From Metellina segmentata (lineage: Eukaryota > Arthropoda > Arachnida > Araneae > Tetragnathidae), in the NCBI GenBank assembly GCA_947359465.1, contig OX375872.1, positions 9,370,137 to 9,434,136 of the forward strand: a DNA stretch of 64,000 nucleotides. The letters are read 5' to 3'. The notes beneath the pieces are model-generated. The model was not told the origin of the DNA and searched no databases. It saw nothing but the letters and a program-made list of their open reading frames with translations. Shown here piece after piece: positions 11,702 to 24,076 of this stretch. A program made the translations under genes and the position numbers. How positions within the stretch are numbered: the first letter of the stretch is position 1; each line of letters opens with the position of its first letter.

Positions 11702-12210
11702 TGTTATAAAAGGAAGTGTTCGAGTGTGTCTGTGCGTTTTCAGACCATCTATACCACTTACAGTCCTGAAATTTGGCACGCAGGTAGTCCTAATTTTATG
11801 CGAATATTGTGCGAGAAGCCCGAATTTTAACCGAATTTAATCTAGAATATTTTTCAATCAATTTATTGGCATTTATTTATTGTTTGTTTTCCTTAGAATG
11901 GCAACAGTGTGACGAGATCACAAATTCTAAATTTATTTTTTCCTTTCATTTCCAGAACACAAACAATTCCAGCGAAGCGAAACAAAACAAATAAAAAATT
12001 TTGACTGACGTTTATTTCTTTTTTATTCATTAGCCCAAGTTCCTATCTTCGCGATCGTTAAAGATATTGAAAATTTCGGCGGATTTGAAATTTACACCAG
12101 ATCAATACCTCAGGTAGTACGAATTTTATTTTATTTGCCACATGTCATGTCGAGTGGAGGTGTGACTCATTCTTAAAAAGTTAGTGTTTTTTCTTTTTAA
12201 TGTTTTCAGT
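11702..12210 (+). mobile_element. second Helitron-like segment
   Basis: A second 5'-like start, ATAAAAGGAAGTGTTCGAGT, is followed by CTGAAATTTGGCACGCAGGT and later by AAGATATTGAAAATTTCGGC. The latter also occurs near 47845-47890 and 48205-48240, next to another Helitron-like 3' end. Confidence 0.45.
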
Positions 12211-12215
12211 ATGAG

Positions 12216-12464
12216 TAAGGGATGCGACATCTATAGCAAAATATGGATGTTTTGAAACATCGATGTTCAAAATCAAAACATTGATGTTCAAAATTAAAAC
12301 ATCGATGTTGATAATACATCGCCCAAAAACCATCGATCGCCCGGGGGGGGGGGATTAATTTGTCATTTGCCGTGTTTATTAATTCATAACTATCGACTCC
12401 AGTAAATCGATGGTAAATATATTCAATGTTTTTATAAAACATCGACATCGATGTCGCATCCCTA
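12216..12464. mobile_element. palindromic MITE with ATCGATG motifs
   Basis: The ends read GGGATGCGACATC on the left and GATGTCGCATCCCTA on the right. The inside is a run of AAAACATCGATGTT-type palindromes and a G run at 12343-12352. Related copies are at 13330-13467 and 15848-16308. No clear target duplication was found; a hAT-type origin is possible. Confidence 0.55.
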
Positions 12465-12525
12465 CTTTTCAGACCCTTCACCCTTGGCCACTTTGGTCTA
12501 AAAGTATGTTCTATTTACTGATTAC

Positions 12526-13300
12526 TAGGGCAACTTTTTTGTTGCAGTAAAAATGGAAAAAGTTGCATTTATCATTCCCTAAAGTTACATTTATGGAAAT
12601 AAAGTAGCATTTATTTTTGATACACTAAATTCTAAAATAAATTATTCGTAAAAAATGAAAAAATTAAAAATATATTGACAATTTTAGTCGTGTACAACAG
12701 TATTGAACAACGTTGAATGGCCGATCCTTGGGCAGTAATTTCTATATTATTGAAAAACTGCGCCAGCCGCAATCATATATTGTGCTGTATCGGATAGCAG
12801 ATGCGCAAAATCCTTTCGCTCAACATTCAGAGATTTTAAAACGTCCTCTACCAGGCGAACAACATATTTATGATCGACACTCACCTCGCAAACTCTGCAG
12901 TCGATTACGCAAGTTTTCTCTGGATTATCAAGAGTGCCAACCAATGTGTTAAAAGTACTTGACATTTATTTCACTTTCTTCTGTTAGGACGAACACCTTC
13001 TTTCCACTTCTTGATTGATCCGCCATACTTCGACATTCCCAAGATCAGACACACGTGATCAAAGGGTTGGTTCAGAGGGCAAAAAATGAAATAGTAATTT
13101 CATTTTAATTTATTTTAAGTTAAATTTTAAAAAATTGCAGGTGGGTTGCATTTATGCAAAAAGTTCAGAAAGTTGCATTTATGTTGCGGTTATAACTCGC
13201 TTACAATACATCCCATGAAGGAGTAATTTTGGTTATAGAACTTTATATGCAGCGTAGAACGTGTGAAAAAAAGTTGCATTTGTTGCAAAAAGTTGCCCTA
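12526..13300. mobile_element. hAT element, non-autonomous
   Basis: Ends are TAGGGCAACTTTTT and its inverse AAAAAGTTGCCCTA, flanked by an 8-bp duplication CTGATTAC/CTGATTAT (12518-12525 and 13301-13308). The 8-bp size and TAGGG start fit the hAT superfamily. The 775-bp body holds a transposase fragment on the minus strand (12747-12965). Confidence 0.85.
12747..12965 (-). pseudogene. hAT transposase fragment
   Basis: This 72-codon open frame lies inside the hAT element at 12526-13300. Its peptide includes a hydrophobic strand followed by KDFAHLLSDTAQYM, which resembles the region around the second catalytic aspartate in hAT transposases; that comparison is from memory. Upstream and downstream parts of the enzyme (zinc finger, first aspartate, C-terminal dimerisation region) are absent. 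It cannot be functional on its own. Confidence 0.6.
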
Positions 13301-13329
13301 CTGATTATGAAAATTATACTACTTGGTTA

Positions 13330-13467
13330 TTTTTAATTTTTAAAATGGTACTTTTTTCATTAAAAATTAAAACATCGAAAAGTATAAACATCGATGTTAA
13401 AAAAACATGATCGACTTCAATACATCGATGATTTTTATAAAACATCGACATCGATGTCGCATCCCTA
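13330..13467. repeat. ATCGATG palindrome repeat, partial copy
   Basis: The right end of the MITE family at 12216-12464 (GATGTCGCATCCCTAG), with AACATCGATG units. The preceding flank (GGTTATTTTTAATTTTT) matches 16380-16420 and 16145-16170, pointing to duplications inside the composite. Confidence 0.5.
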
Positions 13468-14099
13468 GTTGAAATGCTGGCGTCAACGAAAATTGCATCT
13501 TGTACAACACGTAATATGCGAAAAACTAAGAATAGCATCTGCTCGTAAGTTTCAATTGATAGCAGTGGTGACTGATGCTATTATTCACCTTCGGCACCTC
13601 GTTTAAATCCATTAAAATGAATATGAGAATCGTCTACACAAGGCTGCCACAACCAAACATTTTGTGATATAGTAACATTAGTTACTAAACGTTCGCAAAT
13701 AACAGCTAAAAGTCTGTTGAACCCTAATTTAGTTACTCTGTCACAAAACATAAAACGGACAAATGACAAAATGCACAGATTAAATATGACACTTCTCTTG
13801 CCAGGACATTTAAATTTTTAAATTAAAAACTTTATATATTTGGCGACATAACTTCGAAATGGCCCTTATAAAAGTTTCTCACCATACAAAAACACAAAAA
13901 ATATTTATTTTTCTTCCGCTATTAGTTATGAAAAAAGGAGACTATTTTCTTTTAATAGAGAATGTTATCTTTTAATAAGATTTTCGTAACAACTAGCAAC
14001 CAGAGAGATCCTAATGGGTTTTTTACGTAATTAATCACATCTTGACCCCAAAACTTCGAATTTGGCGCTGCTTGGGAAATTTTCTCCCAACAGAAAAAG
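13468..14099. other. no gene seen
   Basis: Short open frames only; the minus-strand one at 13581-13769 is not recognised. Confidence 0.4.
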
Positions 14100-14205
14100 T
14101 CAACGTGGTTCAAAATTAAGTGGCATTGTCCTCGATTCTTTTCGCCAATAGCCCGTTGTGTTGCTCCAATACGATGTTAATTGAAATACCAACCTACCCC
14201 CAAAA
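14100..14205 (+). mobile_element. SINE 3' fragment
   Basis: Matches the last third of the SINE (GTGGTTCAAAATTA, ATAGCCCGTTGTGTTGCTC, then a tail ending ACCAACCTAC). Confidence 0.7.
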
Positions 14206-14362
14206 AAAATTATTTTACGTCCGCTATTACTTAAAAACTGACCACAATTTGTAACAAGTAGCCAAGATTGCAAAATGACAAAATCACCTAAGGCAGCCCT
14301 GTTATTGTCATTTGCCAAAATACTAATAACCTACATTTCTGTGTAATGTACACACGTCTAAT

Positions 14363-15429
14363 AAAAAAACGACTCACCCTATCGCAATTGCACAATTTAC
14401 ATCGCAGAACCAAACTGAAGGTAGCAATCTATAGGGATTAATGTTTTTTACAAAATCAATACTTAAAATATGTCAAAGGGACCGTCTTCATATTAAATTG
14501 GGTGCTTTCTCCGATAATTTCAATCCGAACCCCCATCTTTTATCACAAATTTAGATTCTACACACAATTTCAGGCGAAAAGAAAAAAATGTTCATCAATT
14601 TTATAGGATTTTTCACCGATTTGTATGTGTTTAAAAATTAGATATACTAATGTTAAATTGGTGTTTCACGTTTTTTGTTATATTTGCTACAAACATTTTT
14701 TTTAAATTGTTTTTTCGTCCTTTGCTACCCAAAAACCCAAACACAATCTATAAACATTTTAATTATCAAACTTAATTTACTATATTTTATTAATTATGAA
14801 ATAAATATTCATAAAAATTATGAATAGAAACGTGGACAAATTTTGACACCATGTGATTCAACTGTTACTGAAACATCGGAATTCCAAATTAGAGCTCATT
14901 ACGTGCATAATTAGTAGCGCAGTGAAACTATTTGCAAAATTCGATGATTATTATCGTTAGTGGGGATTATTCACAAAGTGAAAACAGAATTTTTTGCCAA
15001 CAGATCCTGGGATTCAATCAGAATGGATTCTGACTTAGTCACCATCTTAATGGACTCCAGACCAAGGTGCCTGCCACACATCATTACCACAGGCCACTAC
15101 ACGTCTTTATTAATATTTATAATGTGATTGAACTCCGAACATTTACACGCTCCCTCAATGGTTTTTTTTAATTTTCTGTCAATTTTACGCCGTTTTACAT
15201 AATTTGTTCAAATTCGCCTGAAGTTGTGTGTAGAATCCAAATTTGTGACAAAAGATGGGGGTTCGTATTGAAATTATCGAAGCAAGCACCTAATTTAATA
15301 TGAAGACGGCCCCTTAGACAAATTTTAAGTATTGATATTAGTAGAAAACATTAATCCCTATCGATTTCTACCTTCCGTTTTGTTCTATGATGCAAATTGT
15401 GCAATTGCGATCGGGTGAGTCGTTTTTTT
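14363..15429. mobile_element. long-inverted-repeat element, copy 1
   Basis: The left arm (14363-14580) and right arm (about 15192-15429) are inverted copies of about 220-235 bp. The ends read AAAAAAACGACTCACCC. Shared landmarks are ATCGCAATTGCACAATTT, GACCGTCTTCATATTAAATT and CCCCCATCTTTTATCACAAA. The interior has no coding frame. A second copy is at 47038-48532. No target duplication is obvious, so the superfamily is open. Confidence 0.8.
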
Positions 15430-15847
15430 CAACTGGTGTAAGTTAAAAAATAAGACACAAATATAAAGGTTCGACGAGTAGGCGGTCGACCTTGGGTTTG
15501 ACAGACTATGTTTAGAGTGTATAGTCTACAGACTAGTTTCAAAGTGACTACACGACGAATGGAAGGTCCATGCAAGGAAAACGGTGCTTTTTCAATGAAA
15601 TATAAAGATTTTTAATTGTTTTATTCAACCCTAGTAATTGAGAAATGTAACACTTTTTTAATGGGCTAAAAGCAATGAATAAATATTAGATGATTGCAAG
15701 GAGAAAATACCAAAACACCCGTTTATACAATTTTTAAAGACGCAATCGCTGAATTAAATACTGATATTTTTGCTTTTTATACGATAGGAGCTTGGACCCC
15801 TGAGAACAATTCCAGTGGTAGACAATATTCCTTTCCTCCTGCTTGGT

Positions 15848-16308
15848 AGGGATTAGTGATGTGACATCGCCCAAAAACCATCGATGTTTTTAAACATCGT
15901 TGTTTTTATAACAATAATTATTGTTAGTTATTATTCAACCTAGGGGGGGGGAAGGAACACAACAAACTTATTTTTTATTCACTGTAAATAATAATATTGG
16001 GGCCCATAAATACTATATGCCTCAATATTTGTTACTTACAGTTTGTTAAGCCGACTTCTTTTTTCCCTAACTAATCCACCAGTTAGGGAAAAAACTCTTT
16101 CTGATGGGACAAATGTCGCCATCACTGAGAAATACTTAGTTGCACGGTTATTTTTCTTAATTTTTACTATGGTGCTTTTTTTCATTCAAAAATAAAACAT
16201 CGACAATGTTAAAACATCGATGTGAAACAAACATCGGCTTCAATAAATCGATGGTAAATACATCAACGTTTTTTTTTATAAAACATCTATATCGATGTCG
16301 CCTCCCTA
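15848..16308. repeat. ATCGATG palindrome MITE, larger copy
   Basis: Starts GTAGGGATTAGTGATGTGAC and ends TATCGATGTCGCCTCCCTA, with AACATCGATG units and a G run at 15942-15950. The flank after both this and the 12464 end is CTTTTCAGACCCTTC, so flank and element were duplicated together. Confidence 0.5.
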
Positions 16309-17745
16309 CTTTTCAGACCCTTCGCCCTGACCACTTTGGTCTAAAAGTATGTTCAATTTACTGGTTATAAAAATTATGCTCCTTGGTTATTTTTTTAATT
16401 TTTATTATGGTACTTTTTTCATTTAAAAATAAAACATCGACAAGTATAAACATCGGTGTTAAAAAAATATCATGCCTTGCTGACCCTTCTAGTTACCAAT
16501 AGTGTCTAAAAGTCGAATTGTTCTTTTTCAGAATGGATTCAGAAAGTCAAAATTCAACACGTTTGCAGATATTTTTCAGAAAATTCTGCATTTTATCAAG
16601 GATCGGAATTTTGTTTCTGTTTGTACTTATGTGTTCCGGTATATTACCTATTGCAGATAGTATATCATTTAGGAGCTAGATATTAAGGATATATTTATTT
16701 CCTGCAAAATATCAGACATGGGTTATTTCTTGTTGGTACATGTTTATTTCGACCAACTTTCCTAAATATTTTATTGAATACGTAATGATTTGAAGTAGTA
16801 TGTTTTATAAAAATAAACAAAATATACAAAAAAAGCTTGTTAAGTAAGGTGTGTAACGTCTTATTTTAAAAGGACCATAATTTCGTTTCTGTTTGTAGTT
16901 ATGTTTTCCAGTATTTTAAATATTGCAGATAGGTTATTTACAGGAGTTGAATTTTAATGAATTATTTGTTTTCTGCATTATAATCTTTATACCCTGGTCT
17001 TGGACTCATGATGTTCGAAAAAATTCCAGCACCCACTCGAATTTTAGATGGTCGTTTTAAAGGGAAGCTAACTTTTAGTTGATTGTATAAGTATATATTT
17101 CCTACACACATACACTTTATTTAACAGGTGATAATGTGCATTTTAGATTAAAGTTCATTATTATTTTTCCGTGATCAATTTGATATTTCTACACGGATAT
17201 TATGAATATTTGAATGATGAAAAAAGGATACATTTAATTTCTCTTAATTTACACTTTGTAGTGGAACACGAAAAGCCCGAAAACAAAACTTATGGATCAT
17301 AAAAGCGTAATATTGCTAATTGAGATCTGGCAAACCAAAATTAATGTCCTATTTTATAAATTTGATTTAGAATCCCGTGTTTGTGTACTTGAGTTGACAC
17401 AGGGAAATGTAGCAGACATATTTGAGCATTACTAAATTTCACAAATCAATATCGTTTTCATCAACATTTTTCAAATTGCTCTATTTCAGAATACGTTTCG
17501 TTTTTCAGAATTTTGCATTTTTCATCGGAATTTCGTTTCTGTTTGTATTTGTCTTTAACTCATTGCAATACAATATTCAGGAATTAAATGTACATAGTAT
17601 TTGTGTTCGAAGTGAATTGTAGAAGCTATGAAAAAGTTTAAACGAAGTTAAAAAGTATTTTCCGTACAACTTAAATGATTGCATTTTTCAATGAAAGAAA
17701 ATTGATTATTCTAATTCACTTTTCAATCAATATTTAACCCTTTCA

Positions 17746-17774
17746 ACCCGAGCAACGCCGGGTAATTCAGCTAG
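17746..17774 (+). mobile_element. Helitron-like 3' terminus
   Basis: Imperfect hairpin ACCCGAGCAACGCCGGGT, spacer AATTCAG, then CTAG followed by T. This arrangement is typical of Helitron 3' ends. Confidence 0.75.
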
Positions 17775-17931
17775 TACTAACTAAAAATCTTACTTTGTAC
17801 GCACAAAAATTCGAATTAAAATAAACTTATTGATTACTTGATGAACATTAGTAATTTAACAAAGAATATAATCAATGCGATTGCTCGATATGGTGTACGT
17901 TTCTTCGTGTTTTTTAAGAACTACGAGTGGT

Positions 17932-18582
17932 AGTCAAAAATTATCCGCACTTTAATTTTTCAATTTATTTACGTAAATGCAGAGGTTGAACAAGTTGGTC
18001 ATTTTTCTACATAGTCTCCTTCCTTTTCAATGCACTTGGTCCAGCGGTCCACAAGCTTGCGTATTCCCTCCAAGAAGTTTTCGGTGGGTCGCTCAACCAT
18101 TTATGAGCCGCTTGCCCCACTTCTTTGTTCGTCTAATCTGCAGAGAATGCGCTCCAGTGTTGATGCCGGTTTGCCAGTACCATTTCTCGAGCTTGCTGAA
18201 TCTTCTAGTCAATGGTGGAGGTTGACGGTCGTCCTGCTCCTTTTTCGTGCATCACGCTTGTCCGACATCTTTTAAGTTTCACATTCACTCATATACACTT
18301 CCCGGCGGTAGAGCACTCTCCCCATATTGTGTTGTAAGCCTCCAATGAATTTCAGTCCCTGGCACACCCTCCTCCTATTGGATCACTGTACTTTACTCCT
18401 CCTTGGTGTGTACACTGCTAGCGGAGCGGACACATTTACACTGAAGCGGAAGCAAGAAAAATGACTCTATCAAGGTCAAACTTCGGTAACACTACAGTAG
18501 CATCAACTCTAAGCACGCATACGCATTAGGCAGTGCGACAAACTTAAAGACGGGTTCTTGCGAAAGTGTGGATGCTTTTTTT
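17932..18582 (-). mobile_element. mariner deletion derivative, minus strand
   Basis: The left end (TAGTCAAAAATTATCCGCAC at 17931-17950) is matched by an eroded inverted end near 18563-18583 (AAAGTGTGGATGC). On the minus strand the last part of a mariner transposase can be read: GIRKLVDRWTKCIEKEGDYV and a stop at 17999-18001, after a frameshift near 18075. The catalytic core is missing, so this is an internally deleted copy. Confidence 0.75.
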
Positions 18583-19219
18583 ACTTTAACTCGTATCTTT
18601 ATCATTACAAAACTTGATCGAATAATCTTTCCCATGAACTATAATGTAGCTTACTTTTTCTATAGCGAATAGTAAATACGCATTGTAAAGCTCTGTTCAA
18701 GGATCAATGTAAGTTGCAGTGCATTCAGAGAAATGTTCCTCTGTCTCTCTCTCTCTCTATCTCTATCTATCACTCTCTGGAAAAAGTCAAGTCATTCTTC
18801 TGATTTCAAAATGTCCTTGAGCGTCCGGTTTTCTTAATTTCCTTGAAATACTTTTTGCATAATCCTTGAAATCTGTTACATACATATAAAAGGAAATTAG
18901 AGATCAATCATGATTTCGAATATAGATTTAAAATGGTGCTCAACTTATACTTTTTTTTAATTTGTATGTGTTTAGTACAAATTTGCTTTATAATTGAGTG
19001 ATACATTTACCAAATGGAGTTAATTTATTTATATGAACACAAAATATTCTACAAATTGAAACTGAATGCGCATGAAACCTGTTAAGTTTTGCTAATTTAT
19101 CAAAATTTATGACCACGTATCTTGTAACAGCTTCGGAGCAACTAAGTAAATTTGAACCAAACGTGGGTGTTTTTGTAGCGAATAAACATTCTTTAAATTT
19201 TATAACAATCGGTAGGTAG
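18583..19219. other. no gene; CT microsatellite
   Basis: A CT-rich microsatellite lies at about 18738-18778. The rest is AT-rich DNA without a recognised family. Confidence 0.5.
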
Positions 19220-19378
19220 GTGAATTGACATCGCACGAGAGGAACATAGAATGTAATTGGCGACGGTCCGGGATCAATCCCCTAAGGGAAAGTTCAAAGG
19301 ACAACACCACATAATTTTGAACCACGGTCAGATGACGAGGCAACACCTGAGCTGGTATCCCACTCACGTGATATTTCG
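19220..19378 (-). mobile_element. SINE, 3' half, minus strand
   Basis: Matches the SINE tail-proximal half (GACGGTCCGGGATCAATCCC, CACGGTCAGATGACGAGGCA) and stops at CACCTGAGCTGGTATCCCAC. Confidence 0.75.
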
Positions 19379-19682
19379 GAGAACTTCAAGTTAAGGGGTT
19401 GAGATTCTTTATCGATCCTAGCTTGAAATGAAAGCAGGAAACGTCCGGTAGCTTGGAAAGTAGTCAGCTTTGTTGTGGTCCCCCTGAAACCTTAGCACGG
19501 ATCTGTGGAGATCCCACACTTACTACAGTATATACCAAAAAATATACTGTAATATACTGTAGAAAGTATGTACTGAAGATTTGGGACTAAATGTAGTGAT
19601 CTACTGTATATACAAAAATATTCTACCGAATTGTCTCATTTAATATAATAGAACATTTTATTAGCTTTATTTTTCATTTTTC
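19379..19682. other. insert separating two SINE halves
   Basis: About 300 bp with an AT-rich palindromic stretch of TACTGTA/TACAGTA words at 19525-19620. The SINE phrase CACCTGAG...CCCACTC appears on both sides, so either an insertion duplicated about 20 bp of target or two SINE pieces were joined. Confidence 0.4.
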
Positions 19683-19852
19683 TCGGGTCACACCTGAGAT
19701 GGCACCCCACTCTCCAAACTTCCGCATCACGCCAATGTGAGGACATTTGAGGCCCCGATAGTTTGAACGTGCACCAGTCCCCGACGGTTTTCGGCAGGAC
19801 CTAGTTTCGAACCCTCCGGTGCTAATCCTTTTGCTCTTCCAACTGGACTACC
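19683..19852 (-). mobile_element. SINE, 5' half, minus strand
   Basis: Continues the SINE from CACCTGAGATGGCACCCC to a decayed tRNA-like head (GTTTCGAACCCTCCGGTGC). It fits as the other half of 19220-19378. Confidence 0.75.
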
Positions 19853-20261
19853 AAGGCAAACTTACCACATAAAGTCTCTTAAATTATAAGGCCAACAGAG
19901 ACATGAATGTCGAAATCTTCTATCGCTTCAACGGAATAGTTTCGGCGCATTACAATCAAAATATTCACAATGATCAGTAATAATACATTTTTCGGGAACA
20001 ATAATTCCACCTATAATCTTGTCTATGAAATGGGACTTCGATAAATTTATTAAAGGAATACAGATAAAAGATGTACTAATATTTTTATTCCGTTTTTTTT
20101 AAACTTTGTGTTCTGATATTATTTTAATGCTATTCATAAGAATTATAGTATATTTATAGTTTGTCCAGTTCTCCTTTGTGTATAGTTCCCCAATTATCTT
20201 ATTCTTTAAGTAACACAATGATAATTTATTTTTGGTCATCATTTAATACTTAGAGATAGGT

Positions 20262-20552
20262 AGGTAGTTGAATTAACGTCGCATTGGAGCAGCAGAACGG
20301 GCGATTGGCGAAAGTTCGGGATCAAACCCACGCCAATGGGAGTACAATACCTTGTAATTTTGAACCATGGTCAGATGACGAGGTCAATAACTGAGCTGGA
20401 ACCCCACTCTCCAAACTTCCATGCCATTGTAAGGACATTTGAGGTCACGCAGATTTAAGATTCACCAGCCCCACCTACACGACAGTCTGTTTAGATAGAG
20501 TTTTGGACTCGTAACCCCCTACAGTTGCTAAACCGCTACTCTACCAACCGAC
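20262..20552 (-). mobile_element. SINE, near full length, minus strand
   Basis: Tail type GGTAGGTAGTTGAATTAACG, the central SINE block and a decayed tRNA-like head ending CTCTACCAACCG are all present. Older subfamily. Confidence 0.8.
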
Positions 20553-21949
20553 TCTTTTATTATTTGGAAGAAGGGCAAGAAATAAATACCAAAGTCACGG
20601 CATTCAAATTTCTAAAAAGTTGAAGATGAAAACATGATCAAAAATTGTCTAATTAAATACTACAGAGGAGATTTTAAGTAGAGTGAGTTAAGTAGAGTTT
20701 TTATGTGCCCAGGATCTCTCATGTAACCTTAAATTACTTTTGTGTGCCTTCACCTGATTGAACGACCATCCGTTAATTCAACATCTGATTGGTCCGCGCG
20801 ACATAGTTCTAGACTTTGAAGATTTTACAATTTTCTCTATAAAAATGCGCATTCACACATCTCCACTCTCATAAGATGTTATACCGTCAAACAAGGCGAT
20901 AAAATGGGTTTTTCACAAAATTGTCACGTGACTATTAGTTGACATATTGGTCACACTTTTTGAAGCTCCTTTCAATGGTTATGTTCAGTACACTTATATT
21001 CCATATCTATGCAAAGAACATATCACTTTAACATCGTCCTAAGTAAAATAATTACAGCTTGTTTACTTTTTGCAAAGATTTTAGAGCTTGACAATGTTGC
21101 TTAGTTGTTCTCAATATTTGTGTATTATAAATTTAGATATAAATATACTACACAATTTAAGATACAAGTAAGTTTGAGTATACAGTGAGTTACTCTTATA
21201 ACGAACTGTATAAAGCCGTTTAAATATTTTGTCGTAGACATTTTCGTTACAACTTAATTTTTTTTATTTTATTATTGCGTAATATATTTATGTAAAAGAA
21301 CGTGTATAGTATTTCTTTCTCTCAGCTTATTATAACATAAAGTGTACCTATACCGAATATTTTATTTTTAATTTCCACTTTAAGGAGACACGCTTCTTAC
21401 AATAGATCATTCGTTCATGCTTAAAATTATTTCAGTGTGGAAATATTCAGATTAAGCTCATCTCATTAATGATCAATTTAAATCAAATTAGATAAATAGC
21501 CTGTTTTTTGAACCAGCTCAAATTCTAATTTTTGTTCTAAATAACAATTCCTGTTGGAAATGAATCTTAATATTTTCATCATGTTCTGACCTTCAATCAA
21601 GTTGCTAGAGTGAATAGGCACTTTTCAATATTTTTCACCAATGAAGAAAATAGAAATAAAAGAAAATCAAGATTTTTCAGGAATTGGAACGCTTAAAAAT
21701 GAACTAAAAATTAATTTCTTGTAGTAATTCTGATTGAGGGTAAAACATTCACTGTATTACATAGATAACAACGATATATAAGTATAATTATAATAGAACA
21801 TTTCGTTGCTGTATTATCACCGTTTGAACAAAGCATCCTATTGAGAAAAAAAATACTTTAATAATTATTTTTATATAAATTTATTAAATCATATAAAAAT
21901 TATTTAAATATAAATTTAAATTTTGTAAGCATATTTGTGAATTCGTGGG
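20553..21949. other. AT-rich, no gene seen
   Basis: No coding frame over 60 codons of interest and no repeat family recognised. Confidence 0.5.
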
Positions 21950-22760
21950 GAAAAAACGAACTCCCCCTCTTCAATCTAATAGTTTTAACAGTTGAGAAAA
22001 TTCAAAGATGGCATTCGACAGGAACTATCGTCTTCTGTAAATTCAATTGTAAAAAATTTGCATACGGGGCCGTCTTCATATAAATTGAGCACCAACTACC
22101 TAATTTCCAATGGAACCCCCTATTTTGTCACACAATTTCGAATCTATATTCAAATTTAACTCCAGGTACCAAATTTCATGTCATTAGGTCTTACCGTTTC
22201 AAAGTTATGATTACAGAAAAAGATTGGAGCTTCTAATGTTAGTCTCTTAGACTTATGGATATCTTTCTAAATAATATTTCTATAAAGTTGATATTTCATA
22301 GCACGTTACTGTTAAACAACCCAAACAAAATCCACCTAATATTTTATTTAAAAAACAGTTTTTAGTATGCAATAATAATCAATAAATTAATATTTGAAAA
22401 ATTATAAATTGGAACTTTATTATATTTTAATGAGAATCGATTTAGAAGAACTTTTAATACGACCATACAAAATTTCAGCTCATTCCAATAATTAGTTTTT
22501 GCGCTACATTCAACTTTCTTCGTTATGGCGATTTTAGGGGGCAACCAAAAGTTTTAAGAAGTTTGAAAAACACGAGAACTGTGCCAATTTTTAAAAATTG
22601 GTTGGAAATTTTATTTATGTAATCTAAAATACATTGTCTGTAGAAAGAAGTAAAATGTTGTATAGGTGAACTCTAGTAAACCAATGATCAATTGAATGAC
22701 TCACTATTCACGTTTTGGATTATCGTAATATCAGTAAGATTTTATAAAATAACTAGCAAA
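21950..22760 (+). repeat. copy of the 56640-57720 repeat
   Basis: Begins GGGGAAAAAACGAACTCCCC and contains GGGGCCGTCTTCATAT and TTAGTTTTTGCGCTACATTC. The same order of landmarks is found at 56650-57720, and a piece at 55819-55900. The GCCGTCTTCATAT phrase is shared with the long-inverted-repeat family, so the two may be related. Confidence 0.6.
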
Positions 22761-24072
22761 ATAACCCGACATTACTCGGTTTAAATTGGTAAACTTGTAG
22801 AGATGATCAAAATATATAATCACTTATGTCTTTTGTAGAATAAAAAATTATTTTAACACCTTTTTCGTCATCTTTATCATTTCTACAACTTATTTTGAAC
22901 ACAAATCCTACACATGCATGTCCATTCATGTAATACATTTCACATGTACATCGCACCCTTGCTGTATGACAAAGCTACAAAATGACAAAAGGTGACATTA
23001 AGGTTACTAATACAAAAGACGATTTTCAGGGAGATTTGGAATTCACTTTCTTAAGTTCTTTTCATGTTCAACTCAATTAATAAAAATGACGATTTACGGC
23101 GAGTGAGCTCTCGCACTAATAATCAACAAAATAATATTTTTTTACTTGTGGCACTCTTGCATCAGGCATGCGACATTGTCAAATTTCGCCATCTTCTCCT
23201 GTCATTATTACAAAGAATTTTTTAATGTTTGAAAAGTTCTAGTTCGGATTTTTTAAACATTATTCTTTCAATAACGGCATTATACTTTCAATAACGGCAT
23301 TATACTTTCAATAACGGCATAATTACACTTAAAATTTGCTTTATTCTGACTTACATGCCACTTTAAGTCGAAAACTTTGTGGTGGTGTTCAGAAAAAGTT
23401 TTTTCCCTAACTAGTGAAAAAAGATTATGCGTAATTAAATAAAATGATTCATTTTACTTTGGTATTAAGTTATACATTTAGAGGTATCAAAAATTTTAAA
23501 AAGCATCAGCTACTTTTTTACAAAGGCAGAATACAAATATGAGTGTTACACACGTGTTTTGAAAGTCTATAAAAAACACTCAAATAGATTTATGCTACTA
23601 GCCACTGCGTGGTCAGCACGGCGTTGCTCGTGACAGTTCTTTTCGTAGGGTCAGGTGTTACCACAGCTCGATAACCCCCGGTGATTGCTACGAATTCCCA
23701 TTTGGCTTGCCGTGATGGCCTTGTCATTGTCAAATGCGGGCAAATTCGAATTGCGAAGAGATCTAATCGTGACGTCACAATCACTTGCGAAAATATAAAC
23801 ATTCAATTGAAAAATTATTTATTAAAAGAAAATCAAGTGTATAAGGTATCGATCTAATGTAAAGTTGTCCTTGCCCGTGACAGTTCTTTTCGTGGGGTCA
23901 CAATCGCGAACACGATTCCAAAGGACGTAAAAAGGTGCGTTATCAAAATAATTGTGTTATTTGAATAAGTAATGCATATGACTATAAGCAAAGAATAAAT
24001 ATCTATTTACAGCCATCATATGATTCAACATAATATATAAATAAACTAAATTTCGGTGTCCAGTAAAATCCT
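22761..24072. other. no gene; small local repeats
   Basis: At 23264-23322 a roughly 19-bp unit (TTTCAATAACGGCATTATAC) occurs three times in tandem. A 24-bp phrase (GTGACAGTTCTTTTCGTAGG) occurs at about 23630 and again, with one change, at about 23876. No gene recognised. Confidence 0.5.
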
Positions 24073-24076
24073 GTAA

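Larger units (their letters stand above)
10854..17774 (+). mobile_element. composite bounded by Helitron-like ends
   Basis: At 10854 a start TCTATATATAAAAAAAGGAT follows an A, as in Helitron 5' ends, and the next 150 bases (AAATTTGGTACAC, then TTAACCCCCGTTC) resemble non-autonomous Helitrons known from arthropods. At 17746-17774 an imperfect GC hairpin (ACCCGAGCAACGCCGGGT) is followed after seven bases by CTAG and T, the classical 3' end. In between, about 11220-11610 is repeated at about 17240-17600 and 16590-16800, so more than one Helitron copy plus insertions is present. No Rep/helicase gene was seen. The ends may belong to different copies. Confidence 0.55.
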
